From: Pseudomonadota bacterium
GTDB taxonomy: Bacteria > Pseudomonadota > Alphaproteobacteria > Micavibrionales > Micavibrionaceae
Assembly (NCBI GenBank): GCA_016198545.1
Contig: JACQIJ010000122.1
Location: 1-7,454 of the forward strand
Direction of reading: 5' to 3'
DNA: 7,454 nt
Position 1 is the stretch's first letter. Each line of letters begins with the position of its first letter. Positions 1-5,676 of the stretch are shown here, in pieces. Below the pieces are notes generated by a model. The model had not been told where the DNA came from, ran no database searches, and saw only the letters and a list, made by a program, of their open reading frames with translations. Made by a program: the position numbers and the translations under genes.

Positions 1-13
1 CATTTAACATGCG

Positions 14-19
14 TAAATT
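14..19 (+). promoter_or_regulatory. candidate -10 element of a pnp promoter
   Basis: TAAATT matches five of six positions of the TATAAT consensus. It would place transcription start near 25-27, exactly at the base of the long leader hairpin that begins at 27. The matching -35 would lie before the window, so the call rests on one hexamer and its position. Read-through from an upstream gene (rpsO in many proteobacteria) may also feed pnp. Confidence 0.3.
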
Positions 20-26
20 CAAGTAA

Positions 27-133
27 GGATGGCCGGAAAGGTTTTACGGTCGACTGCTGACAGCGGCTCCCCACACACACAATCTCGTCCGAGCCGCTGT
101 CAGCTGTCCACCGAATATCTCTTCCAGCCATCC
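27..133 (+). promoter_or_regulatory. long pnp leader hairpin, probable RNase III processing site
   Basis: Positions 27-69 pair with 91-133 in one continuous register (paired positions sum to 160, no bulge). 36 of 43 positions pair, one of them a G-U. The apical part, 56-69 with 91-104, is a perfect 14-bp stem and the base, 27-33 with 127-133, a perfect 7-bp stem. The loop is 21 nt (70-90). No U-run follows, so it is not an intrinsic terminator. In E. coli, RNase III cuts a long stem in the pnp leader and PNPase then degrades the released strand, repressing its own translation. By position and shape this hairpin is the likely equivalent; that function is inferred. Confidence 0.75.
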
Positions 134-159
134 ATACAGAGTTGAAAGAAGGGCGCACT

Positions 160-176
160 CTCCGCATTGGGCGGAG
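160..176 (+). promoter_or_regulatory. second hairpin in the pnp leader
   Basis: CTCCGC (160-165) and GCGGAG (171-176) form a perfect 6-bp stem around the 5-nt loop ATTGG, extendable by a U-G pair. It lies between the long hairpin and the ribosome binding site and has no U-run after it. It may separate the processed 5' end from the translation start; the role is unknown. Confidence 0.45.
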
Positions 177-196
177 GCCGCGTCCGCACAGTTACT

Positions 197-223
197 ATGA
201 AAGGAAAAATGACTGATGTTTAA
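197..223 (+). CDS. possible 8-codon upstream ORF overlapping the pnp start
   Basis: ATG at 197 opens the reading frame MKGKMTDV and stops with TAA at 221-223. It overlaps the pnp start codon (216-218) in another frame. A second in-frame ATG at 209 lies 3 nt after the AAGGA that also serves pnp. Ribosomes starting at either ATG would terminate at the pnp start and could reinitiate there or block it. Such short ORFs arise by chance, so this is only a candidate. Confidence 0.2.
   Translation: MKGKMTDV
201..205 (+). promoter_or_regulatory. ribosome binding site of pnp
   Basis: AAGGA lies 10 nt before the ATG at 216. It is the only Shine-Dalgarno-like sequence near the start, and the encoded N-terminus matches the usual PNPase start, which fixes 216 as the initiation codon. 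Confidence 0.7.
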
Positions 224-2441
224 AGTTTACCGTAAAGAAATCGACTTTGGCGGCAAGCCGCTGATTCTCGAAACAGGGAAAGTCGCAAGGCAGGCCGACG
301 GGGCCGTCATGGCGACGATGGGCGGCACGACCGTGCTCTGCACCGTCGTCGGCGCAAAAACGACGAAGCCGGGGCAGGATTTCTTCCCTCTTTCCGTCCA
401 TTACCAGGAAAAAGCGTTCGCCGCGGGCAAAATCCCCGTCGGATTCTTCAAACGCGAAGGAAGGCCGAGCGAGAAGGAAGTGCTGACAAGCCGCCTGATC
501 GACCGCCCTATTCGCCCGCTGTTCCCGAAAAACTTTCTGAACGAAGTGCAGGTTATAGCCACCGTACTGGCGCACGATCTTGAAAACGATCCGGATATCG
601 TCGCGATGATCGGCTGCTCCGCCGCGCTGACCGTTTCGGGCATTCCGTTCATGGGACCTATCGGCGGCGCGCGCGTCGGTTACAGAGATGGCAATTACAT
701 CCTGAACCCCACGCTGGCAGAACAGAGTGAATCGGTCCTTGATCTCGTTGTCGCCGGCACGCAGGAAGGCGTGCTGATGGTGGAATCCGAAGCGAAAGAG
801 CTTCCGGAGGATATCATGCTCGGCGCCGTCATGCATGGCTGGAACGCGTTCCAGGCCGTTATCGACGGCATTATCGGACTGGCCGAAATGTGCGCGAAAG
901 AACCGTGGGACGTGCCGGAAACGCCGGACCACATCAAAAAACTCTCCGATGGCCTGAAAAAATATGAAAACGACCTTAGCAAGGCTTACCAGGTTACAGT
1001 CAAGCAGGACCGCGTTGCCGCCGTATCCGAGCTACGCGCGAAAGCGGTTGAAACGCTGAAGAACGACGAAACCGGCGTGACCGAACAGGTCGTGACGGCG
1101 AAGTTCAAGGAACTGGAAGCCGACATCGTGCGCGGCAATATCCTGAAGACCAAAACCCGCATCGACGGACGCGACACGAAGACGGTGCGCCCGATCGTGG
1201 CGGAAGTGGGCATTCTGCCCCGCGCGCACGGCTCCGCCCTGTTCACCCGCGGCGAAACGCAGGCCCTCGTGGTCACGACGCTGGGCACGGGACAGGATGA
1301 GCAGATCATCGATGCGCTCGCAGGCGAATACAAGCAACGCTTCATGCTGCATTACAACTTCCCTCCCTACTCGGTCGGCGAAGCGGGCCGCATGAGCAGC
1401 CCCGGCCGCCGCGAAATCGGCCACGGCAAGCTGGCGTGGCGGGCGATCAACCCGCTGCTGCCGAAAGTGGAAGAGTTCCCCTACACCATCCGCGTGGTAT
1501 CGGAGATCACCGAGTCCAACGGCTCCTCCTCGATGGCCACGGTCTGCGGATCGTCGCTCGCCATGATGGATGCAGGCGTGCCGCTGGCCAAGCCGGTCGC
1601 AGGCATCGCGATGGGGCTTATCAAGGAAGGCAAGGACTTTGCCGTTCTGTCGGATATCCTGGGCGATGAGGATCACCTCGGCGACATGGACTTCAAGGTC
1701 GCAGGGACGCGCGAAGGCGTAACCTCCCTGCAGATGGACATCAAGATTACCTCGATCACCGAGGAAATCATGCAGATTGCACTGGAGCAAGCGCAGGCAG
1801 GCCGCATGCATATCCTTGGCGAAATGGCGAAAGCCATCACCGAGGCGCGCAGAGAACTGTCCAAGCACGCGCCGCAGATCGTGACCCTGACCATTCCGAA
1901 GGACAAAATTCGTGAAGTCATCGGCACCGGCGGCAAGGTCATCCGCGAGATCGTGGAAACCACAGGCACGAAAATCGATATCGAGGACGACGGCACGATC
2001 AAGATCGCGGCCACGGATCTCGCCGCGATCGAACGCGCCGTTCATATTATACGCGGAATCACGGACGAACCGGAAGTGGGCCGCGTCTATGAAGGCAAGG
2101 TCGTGAAAATCGCCGATTTCGGCGCCTTCGTGAACTTCATGCCGAGCAAGGACGGCCTCGTCCACATCTCCGAACTGGCCCCGCAACGCGTCGAAAAAAC
2201 CACAGACGTCGTAAAAGAGGGCGATTCGGTGAAAGTCCTGGTCATCGGTTTCGACGAACGCGGCAAAATCAAATTGTCGCTCAAGCGCGTCGACCAGCAG
2301 ACCGGCGCCACCATAGACATGCCGCCGCCTGCCGAACGCGCTCCGCGAGGAGATCGCGGCGACCGTGACCGCGGCGGCAGAGGCCGCGACCGGGGCGGGA
2401 GGGACAGAGACCGCGACCGCGGCCGCAGAGAAGCGGGCTGA
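216..2441 (+). CDS. pnp: polynucleotide phosphorylase (PNPase)
   Basis: PNPase degrades RNA 3' to 5' with phosphate, releasing nucleoside diphosphates. It is a cytoplasmic trimer and usually a degradosome component. The 741-aa product has the full family order: first RNase PH core about 10-145 (FFKREGRPSE at 77-86), a helical linker about 240-320, a second catalytic RNase PH core about 325-550 (GRMSSPGRREIGHG at 391-404, SNGSSS at 434-439, GDEDHLGDMDF at 483-493 with D486 and D492 as metal/catalytic aspartates), a KH domain about 555-615 with its GxxG loop at 570-573, and an S1 domain about 620-692. Residues 709-741 form an extra tail of 13 Arg, 9 Gly and 7 Asp, making it longer than the roughly 700-715 aa usual for the family. 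A structured leader precedes it and hairpins follow. Identification is certain; the tail's function is not. Confidence 0.98.
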   Translation: MFKVYRKEIDFGGKPLILETGKVARQADGAVMATMGGTTVLCTVVGAKTTKPGQDFFPLSVHYQEKAFAAGKIPVGFFKREGRPSEKEVLTSRLIDRPIRPLFPKNFLNEVQVIATVLAHDLENDPDIVAMIGCSAALTVSGIPFMGPIGGARVGYRDGNYILNPTLAEQSESVLDLVVAGTQEGVLMVESEAKELPEDIMLGAVMHGWNAFQAVIDGIIGLAEMCAKEPWDVPETPDHIKKLSDGLKKYENDLSKAYQVTVKQDRVAAVSELRAKAVETLKNDETGVTEQVVTAKFKELEADIVRGNILKTKTRIDGRDTKTVRPIVAEVGILPRAHGSALFTRGETQALVVTTLGTGQDEQIIDALAGEYKQRFMLHYNFPPYSVGEAGRMSSPGRREIGHGKLAWRAINPLLPKVEEFPYTIRVVSEITESNGSSSMATVCGSSLAMMDAGVPLAKPVAGIAMGLIKEGKDFAVLSDILGDEDHLGDMDFKVAGTREGVTSLQMDIKITSITEEIMQIALEQAQAGRMHILGEMAKAITEARRELSKHAPQIVTLTIPKDKIREVIGTGGKVIREIVETTGTKIDIEDDGTIKIAATDLAAIERAVHIIRGITDEPEVGRVYEGKVVKIADFGAFVNFMPSKDGLVHISELAPQRVEKTTDVVKEGDSVKVLVIGFDERGKIKLSLKRVDQQTGATIDMPPPAERAPRGDRGDRDRGGRGRDRGGRDRDRDRGRREAG

Positions 2442-2456
2442 AATTTGCGATAACAT

Positions 2457-2484
2457 GGAGTGGCCGGGTAATACCGGCCATTTC
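2457..2484 (+). terminator. hairpin after pnp, weak terminator or mRNA 3'-end stem
   Basis: TGGCCGG (2461-2467) pairs perfectly with CCGGCCA (2474-2480) around the loop GTAATA. Four outer pairs, two of them G-U, extend it to 2457/2484, giving an 11-bp stem 15 nt after the pnp stop. Only a short U-stretch lies in its 3' arm, so termination would be weak. It may instead protect the mRNA 3' end. Confidence 0.5.
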
Positions 2485-2527
2485 CGCTCTGAAGACCATT
2501 GGCGCTGCTGAAAAATTTCAAGAAAGC

Positions 2528-2556
2528 TGTCCGGCGCTGGGCGAGCGTCCCGGACG
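2528..2556 (+). other. GC-rich hairpin in the pnp 3' untranslated region
   Basis: GTCCGG (2529-2534) pairs with CCGGAC (2550-2555), and inside it CGCT (2535-2538) pairs with AGCG (2544-2547). This gives a 10-bp stem with a 2-nt bulge (2548-2549) and a GGGCG loop. No U-run follows. Its strand is uncertain because the complement would fold equally well; function is unknown. Confidence 0.4.
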
Positions 2557-2587
2557 TAATCCGTAATAACACCTTACATTCCCAAAA

Positions 2588-2608
2588 GAGCCCGCGCGGG
2601 TTTCTTCT
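2588..2608. terminator. bidirectional terminator between pnp and the zapA/6S unit
   Basis: The palindrome CCCGCGCGGG (2591-2600) has flanks that add A-U and G-U pairs, giving a short GC-rich stem with a GCGC loop. On the plus strand it is followed by TTTCTTCT, and on the minus strand by CTCTTTT. It therefore suits both the end of pnp transcription and the end of the leftward zauP-zapA-6S transcript. The stem is short, so efficiency is uncertain. Confidence 0.6.
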
Positions 2609-2750
2609 GGCCGATCCAGCCCCCCGTCCAAGGCGGAGGTGACGATACTGAGAAGTGTCCGGTTCTTAATCTAAACGACAACAGATATATGATTCATGAA
2701 AATCCACAATGACCTGGGCTGACAGAAACCCCTGGAAATCTGCTGCTCCT
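2606..2750 (-). ncRNA. ssrS: candidate 6S RNA downstream of zapA
   Basis: 6S RNA binds RNA polymerase holoenzyme by mimicking an open promoter and is commonly encoded just after zapA. About 145 nt of non-coding sequence lies here between zapA and a terminator. Read on the minus strand, it closes with GAT(TT)CCAG (2740-2732) against CTGGATC (2619-2613). A small hairpin, CCTCCG (2639-2634) with CGGGGG (2626-2621) and loop CCTTGGA, sits beside the closing stem. A distal hairpin pairs GATT (2704-2701) with AATC (2694-2691). The 3' part, CGCCTTGGACGG followed by GGGCTGGAT, resembles what I recall of alphaproteobacterial 6S RNAs. Ends are approximate and I cannot score the fold against a covariance model, so synteny carries much of the call. 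Confidence 0.62.
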
Positions 2751-2755
2751 CTTTC

Positions 2756-3115
2756 CTACTGAATTTCCTGCAATCTCAGAGCCACGGTATTGATGCGCGA
2801 AGCCAGATGGTCGATGGCCTCTACGATCTGTTCTTCTTCCTCTCGGCTTATCCCCTGCTGAACGGGGACAGGAGGCTTGATATTGCTATTGGCTTTTGCA
2901 TTCTGCAACATTTCCCGCAATTCCTGAATTTCATCGGCCAGAACAATGGCCGTCAGCACCAGCAAGTGAGATTCATTCGATGCCGCGCCGGCTGCCGCGA
3001 TTTCGCGCAAACGGCGGTCAACATAAACACCCAGTTTGGAAACACGCGGTTCCTGCCCGTCATCGCAGGCAACGCCGTAATTGCGGCCATGTATTGCCAG
3101 ACTGACCTCTCCCAT
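2756..3115 (-). CDS. zapA: cell division protein ZapA
   Basis: ZapA binds FtsZ in the cytoplasm and bundles its filaments, tightening the Z-ring. The 119-aa product fits the family: an N-terminal globular head (VSLAIHGRNYGVACDDGQE at 4-22, then a conserved LGVYVDRRLREI helix at 28-39), a central LLVLTAIVLADEIQELREML helix (51-70), and a long C-terminal helix from about 90 (REEEEQIVEAIDHLASRINTVALRLQEIQ) that should form the coiled coil. A proline-containing linker (80-85) separates the two halves. The start is ATG at 3115-3113, overlapping the upstream stop as TAATG, with a strong Shine-Dalgarno 5 nt before it. It is the second gene of a leftward unit and is followed by the 6S candidate. Confidence 0.93.
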   Translation of the reverse strand: MGEVSLAIHGRNYGVACDDGQEPRVSKLGVYVDRRLREIAAAGAASNESHLLVLTAIVLADEIQELREMLQNAKANSNIKPPVPVQQGISREEEEQIVEAIDHLASRINTVALRLQEIQ

Positions 3116-3351
3116 TATGCCCTCCCTTCGTTAAGCACTTGCTCGATTTTCATTATCGCGCCATCAAGCTTCTTCGCAAGCAGCGCCGGATCGACCTTGA
3201 TAAGCGCATCGGCCTGTTTGCTTGTGGCCATGCGGTTGAAAAGATCCTGCTGCTGCATCTGTTTCAGCGCACGCGCCTGCCCCGCGGCAGCCCCCTCCAG
3301 ATTTTCAATCGAATCGAACAAACGTCCCAGCGCCTGATGGATTGCTGACAT
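3115..3351 (-). CDS. small helical protein upstream of zapA, ZauP-like
   Basis: This 78-aa product is hydrophilic and mostly helical, with Ala, Gln, Lys and Leu in patterns suggesting coiled coil at about 4-45 and 55-75. It has no signal peptide or membrane segment. Its stop shares one base with the zapA start (TAATG), so the two should be translated together. In Caulobacter a coiled-coil protein encoded directly upstream of zapA, ZauP, is needed for ZapA to focus the Z-ring. Position, size and predicted structure support the same role here, but I cannot confirm homology by alignment, so no symbol is given. Start ATG at 3351 has AAGGG 9 nt upstream. DUF4164-type hypothetical proteins are a likely family label. 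Confidence 0.8.
   Translation of the reverse strand: MSAIHQALGRLFDSIENLEGAAAGQARALKQMQQQDLFNRMATSKQADALIKVDPALLAKKLDGAIMKIEQVLNEGRA
3121..3128 (-). promoter_or_regulatory. ribosome binding site of zapA inside the upstream gene
   Basis: Read on the minus strand, AAGGGAGG lies 5 nt before the zapA ATG and within the last codons of the upstream gene. It is near-perfect for anti-Shine-Dalgarno pairing. This lets zapA be translated both by coupling and by direct initiation. Confidence 0.75.
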
Positions 3352-3385
3352 TTATGACCGCCCTTTTTCCTGTTAAAAACATACA

Positions 3386-3409
3386 ACTGCGCAGTGAATC
3401 TCAGATTCA
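3386..3409. promoter_or_regulatory. two abutting palindromes with paired GANTC sites
   Basis: ACTGCGCAGT (3386-3395) is a perfect 10-bp palindrome. TGAATCTCAGATTCA (3395-3409) is a perfect 7-bp inverted repeat around one central base, and the two share T3395. The second contains GAATC (3396-3400) and GATTC (3404-3408), both matching GANTC, the CcrM methylation target. They overlap or adjoin the candidate -10 and start point of the leftward zauP-like/zapA unit, suggesting an operator or a methylation-sensitive promoter. Confidence 0.45.
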
Positions 3410-3436
3410 ATAGCAATCCGCGCATGAGAAGGTCAA
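3407..3436 (-). promoter_or_regulatory. candidate promoter of the zauP-like/zapA unit
   Basis: On the minus strand, TTGACC (3436-3431, five of six to the -35 consensus) is followed after 18 bp by TATTGA (3412-3407), a weaker -10. Predicted start is near 3400, leaving a leader of about 50 nt before the ATG at 3351. The -10 overlaps the right arm of the GANTC palindrome. Confidence 0.4.
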
Positions 3437-3500
3437 TAGAGGGCTGCGCTTTTCACATCTATCCTGGTGAAATCACGAATCGGCTCGTTAACCATTACTG

Positions 3501-3529
3501 TTGACGTATCTTTTCCGGAGCGGCATTCT
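3501..3529 (+). promoter_or_regulatory. candidate promoter of tkt
   Basis: TTGACG (3501-3506, five of six to consensus) is followed after 17 bp by CATTCT (3524-3529), a poor -10 that keeps the conserved A at position 2 and T at position 6. Start would be near 3536, giving about a 30-nt leader to the ATG at 3567. If real, it excludes the TTG at 3501 as the tkt start codon. Confidence 0.35.
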
Positions 3530-3566
3530 ACGCAATATTGATTTCAGCCATTCGGGGAACAGTATC

Positions 3567-5597
3567 ATGAGGATGTTTTCAGCCACCGTGAAAAAAGATA
3601 AGCCGGAAAAGCAGAAAGAAGGGTTCAGCTACAGGGATATGGCCAATGCCATCCGCGCCCTTTCGATGGACGCGGTGGAAAAAGCGCAATCAGGCCATCC
3701 CGGCATGCCGATGGGCATGGCAGACGTCGCCACCGTGCTGTTTTCGAAATATCTGAAATTCGACCCCCGCCACCCGGACTGGCACGACCGCGACCGCTTT
3801 GTTCTATCCGCAGGCCACGGCTCCATGCTTCTTTACAGCCTTCTGTACCTGACCGGTTACCAGAAGATGACTCTTGATGAAATCAAGAACTTCCGGCAAT
3901 TGAAAAGCCGCACGCCCGGGCACCCGGAAGTGGATCATGAATGTGGCATTGAAATGACAACCGGGCCGTTGGGCCAGGGCATTTCGACCGCTGCCGGCAT
4001 GGCGCTGGCCGAGCGCATTCTGAATGGACGCTTCGGCGGGGATATTGTCGATCATTACACATACGTCATCGCCAGCGACGGCGACCTGATGGAAGGCGTC
4101 AGCCACGAATCCTGCGCGCTGGCAGGCCACCTGAAGCTGTCACGCCTTATTGTGCTTTATGATGACAACGGAATCTCGATCGATGGCCCGACATCGCTTT
4201 CCTATTCCGATGACGTGAAAAAGCGTTTCGAGTCCTACGGCTGGGACGTTCAGACCATAGACGGGCACGACACCGCGAAGATCGACGCCGCCATTGCCCG
4301 CGCGCGCGCAACGGAAACGCCCAGCATCATCTGCTGCAAAACCCACATAGGCTACGGCGCGCCGACGAAGCAGGACAAGGCATCCTCCCACGGCTCCCCC
4401 CTCGGGGAGAAGGAAATCGCGGGCGCGCGGGAGAAGCTGGGCTGGCCCCATGCGCCGTTCGAGATTCCCGAACACGTCATGATGATGTGGCGCGCCGCAG
4501 GACAGCGCAATTACGGCGAATATAACGAGTGGGAACACAGGCTGGTCGACAACAGGTTCAAAAGCGACTTCCTGAAAACGATGGACGGGGACGTCAACAC
4601 GCTGATCGCGCCGCTTATCGCTTCCGTCAAGGAAAGCTTTGCGAAGGAAAAGCCGAAAATGGCCACGCGCCAGACATCGGGCAAGGTTCTTGAAAAACTT
4701 GTGCCGGCCGTCCCTTCCCTCATCGGCGGGTCGGCGGACCTGACCGGATCGGTCAACACCAAAGTCGAAGGCCCGGACGTCATTACGCCGTCAAACCATT
4801 ATAATGGCCAATACATATATTACGGCGTACGCGAACATGGCATGGCCGCCATCATGAACGGCATGGCGCTGCACGGCGGCATTATCCCCTATGCCGGAAC
4901 TTTCCTGCAATTCGCGGATTACGGCCGCCCCGCCATAAGACTGGGCGCCCTGATGAAACAGCGTGTCGTTCACGTCATGACGCACGATTCCATAGGTCTT
5001 GGCGAAGACGGGCCGACGCACCAGCCGGTCGAACATCTGGCCGCGCTGCGCGCCATCCCCAATCTTCTTGTCATGCGTCCCTGCGACGGCGTTGAAACGG
5101 CGGAATGCTGGCAGCTTGCCCTGCAGAGAAAGAACGGCCCCTCCCTGCTTTCCCTGACGCGGCAGGGACTTCCAACCCTGCGAAAGAACAGCAACGAAAA
5201 CCTGTGCGCGAAGGGAGCCTACATTCTGGACGACTGCGACGGCGACGAACCGCAGGTCACGATTTTCGCCTCCGGATCCGAAGTCGAAATCGCCATGCAG
5301 GCAAAGCGGGAACTGGAGGAAGGGCGCATCAAGACGCGTGTGGTTTCCGTGCCGTGCATGAACCTGTTTTTTGAGCAGGACAGCGCATATCAGGAAAACA
5401 TCCTATGCAACAAATCCATAAAAGTCGCCATTGAGGCCGCCGTCCGTTTCGGCTGGGATCGCCTGATCGGCCCGCACGGCATCTTCATCGGCATGACGGG
5501 ATTTGGCGAGTCTGCGCCCGCAAAGGATCTGTACAAGCATTTTGGAATTACGGCAGAGGCTGTAGTTGAAGCCGTTAAAGAGAAAATGAGAGAATAG
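3567..5597 (+). CDS. tkt: transketolase
   Basis: Transketolase moves two-carbon ketol units between sugar phosphates using thiamine diphosphate (TPP) and a divalent metal. It links the pentose-phosphate pathway to glycolysis in the cytoplasm. Counting from the chosen start (676 aa), visible motifs are SGHPGMPMG (42-50), the TPP/metal motif ASDGDLMEG (169-177) with DDNGISIDG (198-206), YGVREHGMAA (419-428) holding the catalytic Glu at 423, and HDSIGLGEDGPTHQPVEHL (473-491). The C-terminal domain follows. The start is ATG 3567, with GGGGAA 7 nt upstream. An in-frame TTG at 3501 would add 22 residues but falls in a likely -35 element, and ATG 3573 or 3639 are further options. A Lys/Glu-rich lead of about 22 residues precedes the conserved core. 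It is followed 79 bp later by gap. Confidence 0.96.
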   Translation: MRMFSATVKKDKPEKQKEGFSYRDMANAIRALSMDAVEKAQSGHPGMPMGMADVATVLFSKYLKFDPRHPDWHDRDRFVLSAGHGSMLLYSLLYLTGYQKMTLDEIKNFRQLKSRTPGHPEVDHECGIEMTTGPLGQGISTAAGMALAERILNGRFGGDIVDHYTYVIASDGDLMEGVSHESCALAGHLKLSRLIVLYDDNGISIDGPTSLSYSDDVKKRFESYGWDVQTIDGHDTAKIDAAIARARATETPSIICCKTHIGYGAPTKQDKASSHGSPLGEKEIAGAREKLGWPHAPFEIPEHVMMMWRAAGQRNYGEYNEWEHRLVDNRFKSDFLKTMDGDVNTLIAPLIASVKESFAKEKPKMATRQTSGKVLEKLVPAVPSLIGGSADLTGSVNTKVEGPDVITPSNHYNGQYIYYGVREHGMAAIMNGMALHGGIIPYAGTFLQFADYGRPAIRLGALMKQRVVHVMTHDSIGLGEDGPTHQPVEHLAALRAIPNLLVMRPCDGVETAECWQLALQRKNGPSLLSLTRQGLPTLRKNSNENLCAKGAYILDDCDGDEPQVTIFASGSEVEIAMQAKRELEEGRIKTRVVSVPCMNLFFEQDSAYQENILCNKSIKVAIEAAVRFGWDRLIGPHGIFIGMTGFGESAPAKDLYKHFGITAEAVVEAVKEKMRE

Positions 5598-5676
5598 ATG
5601 CCGTGGTAAAAAAATGCCTGAAAAACCGGCAGCTTGTGAAACAACGTGTGCTTAGTTTAACTGACAGGAGAAAAAC

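Noticed and set aside
3..26. Possible end of an upstream gene (frame ending in MRKFK and TAA at 24-26)
   Set aside because: It does not resemble the usual end of ribosomal protein S15 (rpsO) or any gene I know, and it is too short to judge.
195..932. Open frame of 245 codons on the minus strand over the start of pnp
   Set aside because: Antisense shadow of pnp with no recognisable motif or ribosome site.
1032..2456. Open frame of 474 codons on the minus strand across pnp
   Set aside because: It lies wholly antisense to a certain pnp gene. Its translation is rich in His, Arg, Asp and Ala without any domain, as expected from the complement of GC-rich codons.
2087..2572. Minus-strand open frame of 161 codons spanning the pnp end and its 3' region
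   Set aside because: Most of it is complementary to the S1 domain and Arg/Asp tail of pnp, so the Ser/Pro/Arg-rich product is a by-product of that sequence.
2485..2580. tRNA or other classical RNA gene after pnp
   Set aside because: No T-loop consensus (GGTTCRA) or cloverleaf arms are visible; only the single hairpin at 2528-2556.
2807..3337. Plus-strand open frame of 176 codons opposite zapA and its upstream partner
   Set aside because: Antisense to two coupled genes with good ribosome sites; no domain is visible.
5634..5662. TTGTGA and TTAACT as a separate promoter for gap
   Set aside because: Both boxes match poorly, and the predicted start would fall in the gap ribosome binding site.
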